Source: Sediminitomix flava | GTDB lineage: Bacteria; Bacteroidota; Bacteroidia; Cytophagales; Flammeovirgaceae | Length of the DNA stretch: 64,000 bases | Direction of reading: 5' to 3' | NCBI RefSeq assembly: GCF_003149185.1 | Contig: NZ_QGDO01000010.1 | Span: 1 to 64,000, forward strand | Part shown: in pieces, positions 28,930 to 39,045 of the stretch | How positions within the stretch are numbered: the stretch's first letter is position 1 | Layout of the letters: each line of letters begins with the position of its first letter | Notes under the pieces: model-generated | Seen by the model: only the letters and a program-made list of their open reading frames with translations | Databases searched by the model: none | What the model was told of the DNA's origin: nothing | Made by a program: the position numbers and the translations under genes

Positions 28930-31900
28930 CTACTTGACGACTAATCGATGATGATTCGTTAGTCCTGATGTTAAAATAGTCATGATATAAATTCCTGAAG
29001 GTAGGTCTTGAATATTGACTTTAGCAGAAGGAGATACATCAACCTCTTTATAAAGCTCTCCTTCAAGTGAGTAAATTTGTATTGTTCCTTCAGATTGAAG
29101 TCCTAAAACAGAAACCTCATTTTCTGCTGGATTTGGAGCTAAAATGATCTCCGAACTTGATTCTACAGTCACTGATTTACTTACTCTAGCATTGGATGAA
29201 CCACAGCCCAACCATAAATCATCAGCCACAGACATAGCATTTGAAGGTGCGTCTAAACGGATTAATGCCGAGGTCTGCCCTGTTCCTGTCACAAAACCAA
29301 TCACATATTGCTCCCAGTTTGTACTATTTATGGTTGTACTTAACGCTGCTCCTCCATAACCTGAAACACTAATACTTCCTTCTTTTCCACCTTCTAAATT
29401 TCTTGCCCATACGGTAAGGTAATATTGTTGGTTAGCTTCCAGTCCATTTACCAATTGTTCAACTCTACCTCCCCACCAAGTTCCTACTCCATAAGTACCA
29501 CTATTGAGGTGTGCTTGATTACTTTCGATACCATTATTCCACCCTGTCCAAGGGCTTAAATCACCTGTTTCAAACCCCGGATTTGTGATGAAATTTGTAC
29601 TACAATTTGATGAACTCTCTTGTTGAAGATTTAAATAGTCAAGGTTTATCCCAGCGGTCAATATATTTACTCTTAGGATTTGCTGTCCCGAATTCAAATA
29701 TATACCACTTGCATTTAAGGTTTGCCAAGACTGCCAACCGCTTGCATCTGTAAAATCAAATTGGTGGGATGTGCTCCCTATCTGTACTTCAAAACTTTTT
29801 GTTCCTCCGATCCCAGATGCGACACTAGCTTCTAATTGATAATTCCCTGCTGTGGAAACGTTTACTGTATATTCTAGCCACTCACCTGCAGATGTCCAAC
29901 CTATATTATACCCTCCTTGACTACTATTTTCAATATCAACATCGTCAGTTCTGAAAGCACCACCATTATTACCTGAATCACTATCGTTATAAGCTTCTCC
30001 ACTTCCTCCTAAATCGTACTTTTCAGCTTCTACTTTCCCTGGAATTGGGATAGGATAACCATCATAAGGTTGTTGGCCTACTGGATCGGGACCAGAACCC
30101 GAAATCTCACCATAAAATAGTCCACTTCCATTTGTTCCGACATAGACTTTCCCAAAAGTTTGTCTATCGGCTTTCATCATTGTTGGTGAATTTCCTACAT
30201 AGCTTAAATCATCATTGATTCTTTGCCAATTTGTACCAAAATCATCTGATCGATACACACCCCATTGTCCATTATGAATTCCATAAACATAGATCGAAGG
30301 GATATTATTTCCATCTTTTGCTTTTCCGAATGAAAACATTCTAGCATTTGAGAAATAATTGATTTTGAAAAAGGAAGTTCCAGCATTATTGGATAACCAA
30401 AGTCCATCTGTCCATAGACTTACTCCCATTAAATTGTTATCATCTCCCCATCCGATACCAAGGTTTCCGTAGTTGCTGCTTGATGGAAGATCACTGTTGT
30501 GATGTACAAACCATGACTGACCTCCATTCGTCGATTTATAAAGTGTTCCATTTGGACGATCTAATAGGTAAAATGTATTTGGTTCAGTTCTATCCGATAC
30601 AAGTGGGTCATCATACTGATACATATATGTAGTAGTTAGCGCTGTTGAAGGACCTCCAGATGATAGCTGCCATGAATTACCACCGTCGGTACTATAATAT
30701 GGCTGACTATTCCCGAAAACATATACCAGTTTGTTAGGGTCATTACTTGCCATCGCAATTTTACCGTTTAAAGCTCCATTTGGAACATTTACAGCTGTAA
30801 AATTATCACCATAATCATTTGAGGTAAAAATCTCTGTATTTGCACCATACCAATCACTAGCAGACACTAAGGCAAAATGAGCAGGGTTTGTTTCACAATA
30901 ATCTATGCCCGTACATTCAGCTTTATCTGTTAATCTTTTGGTAGGCAATTCGTTTTGATTGTCATGTCTGAAACCTACTACATCCCCTTGTCCTGAGAAT
31001 AAAGCAACACCTTCATGAGGGGTACAAAGTGCTAAAACAACAATTTCTTCGTGTCCTTTCACATCATTGTACCAATGCGATGGTGTTTCCCAGATATTCT
31101 CCGTTCGCCAAACCTGATACCAATCAGTGCTATATACGCGTCCTGATTTATGAGGGTCAAAAATAATGGCTGCTGTAGCTGCTTGATAGAAACCTAAATC
31201 AATTGAATGCCATGTAGCATCATGTACGGTCATTGTTCCATTGAAGGCATCTAGTTCTTTCCAACTAACACCCGCATCTGAAGATATATACTGTTTTTGC
31301 CACCACAGTTGTGTTCCTGTACTTGCTATCAAATTATTTGAATTATTAGGATCTACATCAATACCATTAAACATGGTATAACCTGTTGGGTTTACGGCTA
31401 ATTTTTGCCAACTACCATTGTATTTATAAATACCATCTTCGGTTGTAGCATAAACAATGTTTCCTGGAGCATTTTCTACTCGAATTACGTTTGAAGGGGA
31501 GCCTGCCATTTTGTAGAAACTATCACCACCATTATTACTATGGTAAACCCCATCGCTCCAAACTGCTGCATAAATATTTCTAGATCGCCCAGAAATAGTT
31601 GAACTCGGGTCAATCACAATACTTCTGATTCCTATTGGATTATTGTCAAAATCCCAATAGTTGCTAGGGTCTCCTACATAACCTGTAGGAACCGAAGATA
31701 TCGTTGACCAGTTACTTCCAGCATTGGTACTTCTTATCAAACCGTTAATCCTTGTACCACAGTAAACTACATTACTATTATTTGGATCAACTGCAATGTT
31801 TTCGCCTACTTCACGGTATTTCATATTTGAAGCAAAAGTATCCTCTCTCAGCTTTTCCCAATGGATACCTCTGTCATATGATTTGTAGATACCTCCCGCA

Positions 31901-32232
31901 TCAGTTGGGTACTTTCCTAGCGTAGCATAGATGATATCTGGATTATTTTGGTCTAAGGCTATTCCATCTACACCATAAAGGTTGTCTTCGTCGGGAGAAA
32001 CCCAACCAAAAAGCGGAACCCAACGATTGTCAGACTCTTCCCACCTAAAAATACCTCCAATATCTGTACGCATATACATTAGCCCTACTTCAGTAGGATG
32101 AATCACGATACCTGTTACATAACCTCCACCTCCAACAATTACATTATCCCAAGTATAAGTCTCTTCTTGGGCAAAGAGTGAAAATGTACTGAACCAAAGT
32201 GCAATACAGATCGACACTAGTTTTTGTTTCAT
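28930..32232 (-). CDS. GH74 endo-glucanase/xyloglucanase with CBM6, second jelly-roll CBM and T9SS tail
   Basis: 1100 aa. Signal peptide 1-21 ('FSLFAQ'). Residues about 22-725 form twin seven-bladed propellers of GH74 with many 'STDGGNSW'-type blades. The likely nucleophile is D57 in 'MRTDIGGIFRW' and the likely acid D417 in 'GQGDVVGFRH', both matching the GH74 pattern. A CBM6 follows (about 730-865; 'GKVEAEKYD', 'WLEYTVNV'), then a CBM4/9-like jelly roll (about 870-1015; 'ITNPGFETGDLSPW') and a T9SS sorting domain (about 1025-1100; 'LAPNPAENEVSV', 'GIYIMTI'). GH74 enzymes cut the beta-1,4-glucan backbone, usually of xyloglucan, outside the cell. Alternative BNR-repeat families such as sialidases are less likely because the GH74 Asp motifs are present. 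Confidence 0.9.
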   Translation of the reverse strand: MKQKLVSICIALWFSTFSLFAQEETYTWDNVIVGGGGYVTGIVIHPTEVGLMYMRTDIGGIFRWEESDNRWVPLFGWVSPDEDNLYGVDGIALDQNNPDIIYATLGKYPTDAGGIYKSYDRGIHWEKLREDTFASNMKYREVGENIAVDPNNSNVVYCGTRINGLIRSTNAGSNWSTISSVPTGYVGDPSNYWDFDNNPIGIRSIVIDPSSTISGRSRNIYAAVWSDGVYHSNNGGDSFYKMAGSPSNVIRVENAPGNIVYATTEDGIYKYNGSWQKLAVNPTGYTMFNGIDVDPNNSNNLIASTGTQLWWQKQYISSDAGVSWKELDAFNGTMTVHDATWHSIDLGFYQAATAAIIFDPHKSGRVYSTDWYQVWRTENIWETPSHWYNDVKGHEEIVVLALCTPHEGVALFSGQGDVVGFRHDNQNELPTKRLTDKAECTGIDYCETNPAHFALVSASDWYGANTEIFTSNDYGDNFTAVNVPNGALNGKIAMASNDPNKLVYVFGNSQPYYSTDGGNSWQLSSGGPSTALTTTYMYQYDDPLVSDRTEPNTFYLLDRPNGTLYKSTNGGQSWFVHHNSDLPSSSNYGNLGIGWGDDNNLMGVSLWTDGLWLSNNAGTSFFKINYFSNARMFSFGKAKDGNNIPSIYVYGIHNGQWGVYRSDDFGTNWQRINDDLSYVGNSPTMMKADRQTFGKVYVGTNGSGLFYGEISGSGPDPVGQQPYDGYPIPIPGKVEAEKYDLGGSGEAYNDSDSGNNGGAFRTDDVDIENSSQGGYNIGWTSAGEWLEYTVNVSTAGNYQLEASVASGIGGTKSFEVQIGSTSHQFDFTDASGWQSWQTLNASGIYLNSGQQILRVNILTAGINLDYLNLQQESSSNCSTNFITNPGFETGDLSPWTGWNNGIESNQAHLNSGTYGVGTWWGGRVEQLVNGLEANQQYYLTVWARNLEGGKEGSISVSGYGGAALSTTINSTNWEQYVIGFVTGTGQTSALIRLDAPSNAMSVADDLWLGCGSSNARVSKSVTVESSSEIILAPNPAENEVSVLGLQSEGTIQIYSLEGELYKEVDVSPSAKVNIQDLPSGIYIMTILTSGLTNHHRLVVK

Positions 32233-32285
32233 AGAAAAAGTGATTTAGTAAAAATGTAAATGAATAGAAAGTTGACAACCACGCA

Positions 32286-32352
32286 AGAGGTCTTTTCATT
32301 TCAATCATTGTTTAATTACCGATTGAAACGTGTTGAAAGAATAAAGACCTCT
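32286..32352 (-). terminator. intercistronic stem-loop between GH5 and GH74 genes
   Basis: Outer stem AGAGGTCTTT (32286-32295) / AAAGACCTCT (32343-32352) and inner stem TTTCAATC (32299-32306) / GATTGAAA (32321-32328). No T-run follows, so mRNA processing or stabilisation is as likely as termination. Confidence 0.5.
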
Positions 32353-32416
32353 GCTTACTGTGACTTGTCTGTTATTGATTTAGAGAAATCTATATATTTA
32401 GATTAGGTTTTACTTT

Positions 32417-33616
32417 TTATAGACCTAAAGCATTCTGAATACCATCCAAAAACTTTACATCTGCTGACTCCCTATCAATGATATTGAAGCCTTGATCGTA
32501 TTCCCAAATTGCCCATCCAATATTTTGTTCTTCTAATGCTTCTCGAACATCTTGCAAATATTGGATTCTACTGTCTGTAGGTGTAACGTAGTTATACACT
32601 CCTACTTCATTGCAGATAACGGTCAAATTATTTGTACTTGCCCATTCTCCTACAGCTTGTAATTTGCTGACAAGTGCATGCTTATTCCAATCATCATTTA
32701 CATAATTATCCATTGACCAATAGGTTTCCATATTGCTATTTCCAACTCGGTCACGGATTTCATAGGCATTTGCTGCATCTACAGGATATTTTAATCCTTC
32801 AATATCCACAAGGGCAGACCATCCCCATGTAGCACCTTGATGTGTAAACTGCATAGGTGCATAGAAATGGAAATTGTAAACAATGTTTGGGTCATCTAAA
32901 ATTGGCATTGAGATCACAGCTTTGACATCATCCCATTCATTTTCAGTATATCTCAAATTACCATCTACTATAATTGTATGAGCAGGTGCTTCACTACGTA
33001 TCATTTTTACCCAAGCTTCTTGCACAGGATACCAATCTGATGCATTTGTAGCCCAAGGCTCATTTAAGACCTCTAAATAAAGATATTCAGGATCAAATTT
33101 ACTTAAATGCTTTGCCATTGCACCCCAAAATAACTTTACACTATTACTGTAATTTACATCCCAATGAATTTTATCTTTAAAGCCCCCAGTAGGATGAAAA
33201 TCAAAAAGCACCGCAATATCTCTATCTATAAAATCTTGAATCGCATTGTCTAATATTGAAAGGTATTCTGTACGAATTGTTTTTGGATCACCTTCGGTAT
33301 AAACCACTTGCTCTTCTACAGAAATACGCACATAACCAAAGCCAGAGTTTTCAATAAAAATGAAATCATCTTCAGTGAATCGTTCTTTCAAACCTACAGT
33401 TGTTATTTCAGTTTGAGCAAACCAATGCCCAAGATTTAGACCTTTTTTTAGCCTATTAACTCTTGATTGTGGTAATTCATCTAAAGGCTCAACAGTCACT
33501 ATATTTTCACCATCATTTGGCTCCTCAGGGTCTACAATTGGATCAGATGCTTCATTGCCACAAGAAAAAAGGCAAAGCAGTAGCAGCCCTACTATAAATT
33601 GTAAGCTCTTCTTCAT
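32417..33616 (-). CDS. GH5 family endo-glycanase lipoprotein
   Basis: 399 aa. Lipobox 'LLCLFSC' near residue 19 and an acidic linker (about 20-55) of the sort that places surface lipoproteins outside the cell. The catalytic barrel starts with 'LKKGLNLGHWFAQ'. Acid/base is E186 in 'EVLNEPWA' and nucleophile E337 in 'VICNEVGVYN', the GH5 signature pair. It probably hydrolyses the beta-1,4-glucan (or mannan) backbone at the cell surface before import by the SusC/SusD pair encoded just upstream. The GH5 subfamily is not assignable by eye. Confidence 0.88.
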   Translation of the reverse strand: MKKSLQFIVGLLLLCLFSCGNEASDPIVDPEEPNDGENIVTVEPLDELPQSRVNRLKKGLNLGHWFAQTEITTVGLKERFTEDDFIFIENSGFGYVRISVEEQVVYTEGDPKTIRTEYLSILDNAIQDFIDRDIAVLFDFHPTGGFKDKIHWDVNYSNSVKLFWGAMAKHLSKFDPEYLYLEVLNEPWATNASDWYPVQEAWVKMIRSEAPAHTIIVDGNLRYTENEWDDVKAVISMPILDDPNIVYNFHFYAPMQFTHQGATWGWSALVDIEGLKYPVDAANAYEIRDRVGNSNMETYWSMDNYVNDDWNKHALVSKLQAVGEWASTNNLTVICNEVGVYNYVTPTDSRIQYLQDVREALEEQNIGWAIWEYDQGFNIIDRESADVKFLDGIQNALGL

Positions 33617-33688
33617 TATAAAAATGTGTTTGTAGTGTGGGAAGGAAAAGAAAGGTAGCGGTTTTCAACTACCTTCCTTCATTTCAAA

Positions 33689-35515
33689 CTAGTAATTCGG
33701 ATTTTCTACTAGGTTTGGATTATTGTTACAGATTTCTTCACCCAATGGATAGTAATACATACGGTCTGTGTTAAAATACCTTGGTTTAGAAGCTTCCAAG
33801 CCTTCTTCACGAGCATCGCAGCAGTATTTTATGTATCTGTACGTATTCTCAGGCATTTGTCTCACTGTTACAATTCCATGATGTACCTGATTTAAAACAT
33901 CTCCTGCAATACGCCAACGTCTCAAATCCCAGATACGATGAGTTTCAAATGCTAACTCTACCTGACGTTCCTTACGTAATTTATCCATGGTAAGAGAAGT
34001 AACATTTGCGACACCAGCACGTTCTCTAACTTTATTGACAGCTTCAATAGCAACACTAGTTTGCCCTAATTCTAAAGCTGCTTCCGCTTGGTTTAAATAT
34101 ATCTCAGCTAACCTAAACTCTACCCAATCTGTCTCTGATTGCATCTGAGGTACTCTTAAGTCATCTACACTTACAAACTTCTTGATAAAGAAACCTGTCT
34201 TTGTCCCATCTGAACGTTTAGGGTAAATATGCTCACCTACGTTTTGCAACCATACTTCCTCTCCATCTACATCCCATGCTTTCCATTCACCTGGGTTTAC
34301 GTCCAATAATTGACCGTTTTCTTCAACGATATACATGTCTAAAACATCTCCAGAAGGATACATATTACCATCGAAATAGACAGTTGCATGCATTCTTGGG
34401 TCTTTATTCGCTAACACTTCTGCTAAAGGTCGATTTTCATTTTCCCAATCAATTTTACCATCCGATCCATCAATGAAATCATAAGCTTCTACGATTTCCA
34501 AGGTAGGATTTAGATATGAACCCCAACCTGAACCGTAGCCTTGAACAACACTGAAATAATCAAAACTGTGCCCTTTGGCTACCCCAGAAAATTCACGTTC
34601 AAAAATCACTTCTGGGTTATCGTCATCCAAGAAGATTGATTGGTAATTGAATGCCTTATCTTCATGTTTATTGTACAGCGAATAACCTCCTTCATTAATC
34701 ACTTTATTTGAAGCTTCAAGTGACTTTTGGAAATAGGCTTCTGCTGAATTGCTGATCCCTAAAACTCCTCCTAAATCTGATTGTCCATATTTTGCGATAC
34801 TGCCCGCATAGAGTGCTGCTCTAGATTGAAGTGACAAGGCAGCAAATCTATTTGCACGACCATGTTCTGTACCGGAAGCATCCGTTAAAATAACTGAGAT
34901 TTCTTCACATTCTTGAATAATGAAATCATAAACTTCTTGCTCCGTATTTCGCTCAGGATAAAGTTCTTCTTCTGGTGCATTAATATCTTGTGCAACAGTA
35001 ATTAAAGGAACACCACCATATCGTTTTACTTTCTCAAAGTAGACAAATGCACGTATAAATCTAGCTTCTGCTTTAAAGAGGTCTTTGTCTTCAGGACGAA
35101 GATCACCTTCCTCAATTTTCTCAAGAAATTCATTACAGTTTCGGATGATTTTATAATCCCAATACTCCATGAATTTATCATTTCTCTGATAACCATTGAT
35201 ATTCAAGTTTCGAGATTCTACCCAAGAATAACTTGCCATTGACTCATCTGAGATCACGACATAAGAGCCAGGTTCTCTTGCTGGCTCCGCATTTCCATCT
35301 ACCCATGGTGCTCCAGAACCCCAAGGAAACCCAAAATGGAATAATCTTCGGGTTGGAGCTTGGTTATACAACTCCACTAGATTTGCTCTGATCAAATTAG
35401 GATCACTCCAAACTTGCTCTTCGCTGATAATATCTAGGGGTTCACGCTCTAAGATTGATGAACAGCTAAAAAGCGTTGCGGAAATAAAGAAAGAATATAT
35501 ATATTTTTTCATCAC
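33689..35515 (-). CDS. SusD/RagB-like outer-membrane glycan-binding lipoprotein (PUL1)
   Basis: 608 aa. Lipobox 'TLFSC' near residue 18, SusD N-terminal pattern 'EREPLDIISEEQVWSDPN', TPR-like helices ('AEARFIRAFVYFEKVKRYGG') and the C-terminal RagB/SusD domain ('VRERAGV', 'LRKERQVELAFETHRIWDLRRW'). It caps the SusC pore and delivers glycan oligomers to it. It follows susC by 42 bp and is surely co-transcribed with it. Confidence 0.95.
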   Translation of the reverse strand: MMKKYIYSFFISATLFSCSSILEREPLDIISEEQVWSDPNLIRANLVELYNQAPTRRLFHFGFPWGSGAPWVDGNAEPAREPGSYVVISDESMASYSWVESRNLNINGYQRNDKFMEYWDYKIIRNCNEFLEKIEEGDLRPEDKDLFKAEARFIRAFVYFEKVKRYGGVPLITVAQDINAPEEELYPERNTEQEVYDFIIQECEEISVILTDASGTEHGRANRFAALSLQSRAALYAGSIAKYGQSDLGGVLGISNSAEAYFQKSLEASNKVINEGGYSLYNKHEDKAFNYQSIFLDDDNPEVIFEREFSGVAKGHSFDYFSVVQGYGSGWGSYLNPTLEIVEAYDFIDGSDGKIDWENENRPLAEVLANKDPRMHATVYFDGNMYPSGDVLDMYIVEENGQLLDVNPGEWKAWDVDGEEVWLQNVGEHIYPKRSDGTKTGFFIKKFVSVDDLRVPQMQSETDWVEFRLAEIYLNQAEAALELGQTSVAIEAVNKVRERAGVANVTSLTMDKLRKERQVELAFETHRIWDLRRWRIAGDVLNQVHHGIVTVRQMPENTYRYIKYCCDAREEGLEASKPRYFNTDRMYYYPLGEEICNNNPNLVENPNY

Positions 35516-35557
35516 TTACTATTTTAATCTAATCAAAAAATACGCTTGTCTGAAGAC

Positions 35558-38500
35558 CTAAAAACTAATGTTTAGGTTAGCCATAATTGTTTTCTGCTGC
35601 GGGTAATTCCACCCTCTACCTCCGTTAGGAGTTTCTGGATCATAAGGGTAAACATCTGTGAAAGTAAACAAATTGAAGCCACTAAGACCTAAACGAACCT
35701 TTTCCATACCAAGCTTTGTCGAAAATTTCATCGGCACTGTGTAGCCCAATGATACGTTTTTCAGACGGAAGTAGCTTGCATCTTGTAACCAGAAAGAAGA
35801 TTCTCTGTAGTTATTTGCACTCCCTGCATTACTAACCGTTCTCGGGAATCGAGCATTAGGGTCATTATTTTCAGGAGTCCATCTTTCCATGAACATAGCA
35901 AGAGGTGTTGCGCTATTGTAAAATGCTTGCTGAGCTTCAGCTTGGAAAGCCACATTATGTCCTGATGCACCTTGCCACAACATTGTAAAATCAAAGCCCT
36001 TGTAACTCACACTCATGTTCAGCCCATAAAAAATCTCTGGAATACTTCCTTTTCCTATGGCAGATTTGTCTAAGTCGTTAATCAGCCCATCACCGTTAAG
36101 GTCTTTGTATTTGATATCCCCCGGCTGTAAATCATGATTGATGCCATTATTTGGGTCTCCGTCTTGATCTACCCAACTATCAATCTCTTCTTGAGAGGTA
36201 AAAAGACCTAAGGCTTCATATCCAAAGTAACGATTGACCAATTGTCCCGATTGCTGATAACGTGCTCTTGTTTCTTCATCAGCATAAACTGGTTCATCAT
36301 AATGATCCCACTCTGCTCTTGCCAAAGATACATTTCCAGAAATACTGTATCTCACATCAGCTATTGTATTGTCATGTCCTATTACCAGTTCAAAACCTTT
36401 GGCTATTTGAGAGTTTATATTTTCCTCCGGTAACTCAGCACCAAAAGTTGTTGGTAAAGACTTCACTCGTTTAGCTAGCATCCCTTCTCTTCTTCTTTGG
36501 AAAACATCAAATTCAGTCCAGATTTTTCCATCAAAAAATTCCATATCCAAACCTAAATTGGCTATTGTCATTGTTTCCCAAGTAGCTAACGGATTCGCTA
36601 AACCTTTACTGTTTATTCCAGTAGTGGCAGTACCGTCTATGATATATGCTGAAGAGAATTGATAACCCGTTAAAAAGTTATAGTTACCGATGTTGTCATA
36701 TCCTAATTGACCGTAAGATGCACGAAGTTTAATATTTTGAATCGCATCAACATCTTTCAAGAAAGCCTCTTCAGATATCCTCCAACCTACAGAAGCACTC
36801 GGGAAGAATCCCCAACGTTGATCTTCAGCAAATTTGTTTGAGCCATCATTACGAAACGTAAATTCTACCATGTATCGGTCATCGTACTTGTAGTTCAACC
36901 TTCCGACCAAACCAATTCGACCATCTTGCCAAGCCCAACCTTCTGTATATTGCTTGTCTGCACTACTCGCAAACATTTGCTCTACAGCAGAACTAATAAA
37001 TGCTTGTCTACCTGCTGAAACAAAGTCTCCTTGAGAAGTAATGACTTCATTCAATAACAAGGCGTTCACTCTATGTTTACCGAACTCTCTTTCAAATCGT
37101 AACGAAAACTGAGCTGTTACCCTCTCTCCTCTTTCATAACCTTCATTGAGAAAAATACCACTTTCATCTTTCATTTCTACCTCAGAGTATCGCTCAGAAG
37201 TTTCATCGTAGTAAAAATAACTATAGTTACTTCTCCAATCCTTAGACCTTGTATTCCAAGAGTTATAATTCATGAATGCTTTTGCTGATAAACCATCTAG
37301 AAAAGGAGCTTTGTATTCCAATGCAGCATTTATACTTGAGTTGGTATAAGTACTTTCTGTATATCCCGAGATATCTCTTTGAGAGATATAGTTAGGTCCA
37401 ATTTGAAAACCATTGTATACAGGATAAGATGGATCTGGATAAGTGGCAGGGAACATTGGGTTAGAAAATGCTACATTCGTCATAATCTCCTCCATATTTG
37501 CACCAGGATACTCTCTATTTTCAATTCGATGCGCAACATCCACTCTCAAATCTATACTTTCTGTAAGACCGATATTCAGGTTTGAACGCACGTTATGTTG
37601 TCCGTAGTTGGTATCATCACTTCTCAATACACTTGCTTGATCCATAAAACCATATGAAACAAAGTATTGAACATTTTCTGTACCTCCACGCACATTTACA
37701 TTACTTTTAAAGATTGGAGCAGAATCACGAAAAGTTTCAGCATACCAATCTGTACTTTGACGAGTACCATCTCTGAATTCGTTAAAGTCTGCCTCAGTAT
37801 AAGTATTTGGAGCATAATCATTTACTAACTCCATATACTGTAAAGCATTTACATATTCTGGAATGATGGTAGAACTTTGTGCACCATAAGAAGTATTCAA
37901 GTTTACTTGCATTCTTCCTTCCTTACCTCTTTTAGTAGTCACAAGAACAACTCCATTACCAGCTCTTGCTCCATATATGGCTGCTGATGCATCTTTAAGA
38001 ACCGATATATTTTCAATATCATTGGGGTCTATTCGGCTAAAATCCATCTCAACTCCATCAACAATAACCAAAGGATTATCAAAACCACGAATCTTAATAC
38101 TTGCACCGTCATTACCTGGCTCTCCACTTTCATTGGTCACAATTACCCCAGACAAACGTCCTGCCAATGAGTTTGTAACGGTAGTTGCTGGAACTTCAGC
38201 AATTTCAGAACCTTTTACTGCTGCAACCGAACCTGTTACATTTACTTTTTCTTGAACACCATAACCTACCACCACTACTTCATCCAATTGTGAAACATCT
38301 TCCTTCAGTGTAATATCAATTTTTGTTCGGCTGTTTATTGGTTCTATTTTAGAGGCATATCCAATAAATGAAAACTTAAGTGTCTCAGTTTGGGCAGAAA
38401 CTAAAATAACGTACTCACCATTGAAATTAGTGATTGTTCCATTTTCAGTCCCAACTTCCATCACATTTACCCCTGGCATAGGCTGACCTACTTCGTCATA

Positions 38501-38908
38501 AACTACACCTCTAATGGTTTGCTTTTGCTCTTCTTGTTCTATAGAACTACTTTTGGTTTTAGTATATAAAGCAATCTGTTTTCCTTTTAAAGAATATGAA
38601 ATGCTAGTCTTTAAAAAGATACTATTTAGCACTTTTTGGATAGATGCTTTATATGTCTGAACACTAACTTTCTGATTTAAATTTACATCATCAGGATTGT
38701 AAAAAAACCTGTAAGAACTCATCGACTCTACTTTACCCATGACAACTTCAAGAGTTTCGTTATCATAGTCTAAGGTAAATTGCTCAACATCATCTGCTTT
38801 TAGGATGGAAGTTGATAAACCTAATATAAGTAGCATCAGGGGTATAAATCTTCTGAAAGAAGAATCTACCCAACTTTTGGAATAGTCAATACTGTGCATA
38901 CGCTTCAA
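35558..38908 (-). CDS. SusC-like TonB-dependent receptor with STN signalling domain (PUL1)
   Basis: 1116 aa. After the signal region (about 1-39) comes an STN domain (about 45-115; 'FTLDYDNETLEVVM', 'YSLKGKQIALYTK'), a carboxypeptidase-regulatory-like domain ('GVVYDEVGQPMPGVNV'), the plug ('GQ'-type SusC motif 'GSVAAVKGSEI', 'IRGFDNPLVIVDGVE', 'ISVLKDASAAIYGARAGNGVVLVTTK') and the 22-strand barrel ending '...TIMANLNISF'. It imports oligosaccharides using TonB energy. The STN domain is the part that touches a FecR anti-sigma in the periplasm, which fits the FecR gene directly upstream (137-bp gap). Confidence 0.95.
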   Translation of the reverse strand: MKRMHSIDYSKSWVDSSFRRFIPLMLLILGLSTSILKADDVEQFTLDYDNETLEVVMGKVESMSSYRFFYNPDDVNLNQKVSVQTYKASIQKVLNSIFLKTSISYSLKGKQIALYTKTKSSSIEQEEQKQTIRGVVYDEVGQPMPGVNVMEVGTENGTITNFNGEYVILVSAQTETLKFSFIGYASKIEPINSRTKIDITLKEDVSQLDEVVVVGYGVQEKVNVTGSVAAVKGSEIAEVPATTVTNSLAGRLSGVIVTNESGEPGNDGASIKIRGFDNPLVIVDGVEMDFSRIDPNDIENISVLKDASAAIYGARAGNGVVLVTTKRGKEGRMQVNLNTSYGAQSSTIIPEYVNALQYMELVNDYAPNTYTEADFNEFRDGTRQSTDWYAETFRDSAPIFKSNVNVRGGTENVQYFVSYGFMDQASVLRSDDTNYGQHNVRSNLNIGLTESIDLRVDVAHRIENREYPGANMEEIMTNVAFSNPMFPATYPDPSYPVYNGFQIGPNYISQRDISGYTESTYTNSSINAALEYKAPFLDGLSAKAFMNYNSWNTRSKDWRSNYSYFYYDETSERYSEVEMKDESGIFLNEGYERGERVTAQFSLRFEREFGKHRVNALLLNEVITSQGDFVSAGRQAFISSAVEQMFASSADKQYTEGWAWQDGRIGLVGRLNYKYDDRYMVEFTFRNDGSNKFAEDQRWGFFPSASVGWRISEEAFLKDVDAIQNIKLRASYGQLGYDNIGNYNFLTGYQFSSAYIIDGTATTGINSKGLANPLATWETMTIANLGLDMEFFDGKIWTEFDVFQRRREGMLAKRVKSLPTTFGAELPEENINSQIAKGFELVIGHDNTIADVRYSISGNVSLARAEWDHYDEPVYADEETRARYQQSGQLVNRYFGYEALGLFTSQEEIDSWVDQDGDPNNGINHDLQPGDIKYKDLNGDGLINDLDKSAIGKGSIPEIFYGLNMSVSYKGFDFTMLWQGASGHNVAFQAEAQQAFYNSATPLAMFMERWTPENNDPNARFPRTVSNAGSANNYRESSFWLQDASYFRLKNVSLGYTVPMKFSTKLGMEKVRLGLSGFNLFTFTDVYPYDPETPNGGRGWNYPQQKTIMANLNISF

Positions 38909-39002
38909 TAATTTAACAGTGATACCTTAGTGAGGTATAAAAAAGTAAAATTGCTCCTTATTTTTTAAAACAATGGCTAACGTAATATTAACCCCGTATC
39001 AC

Positions 39003-39027
39003 TAGCCTATGCTAAGCACATAGGCTA
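39003..39027 (-). terminator. hairpin between fecR-like and susC-like genes
   Basis: 9-bp stem TAGCCTATG / CATAGGCTA with a 7-nt loop, 19 bp after the FecR stop. No T-run on the minus strand; it could dampen read-through from the regulator into the highly expressed receptor or stabilise the transcript. Confidence 0.45.
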
Positions 39028-39045
39028 ATGAAATTTTATAAGGCC

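Noticed and set aside
28930-32232. Sialidase or photosystem-assembly-type BNR protein
   Set aside because: The GH74 Asp motifs, CBM6 and PUL context fit GH74 better.
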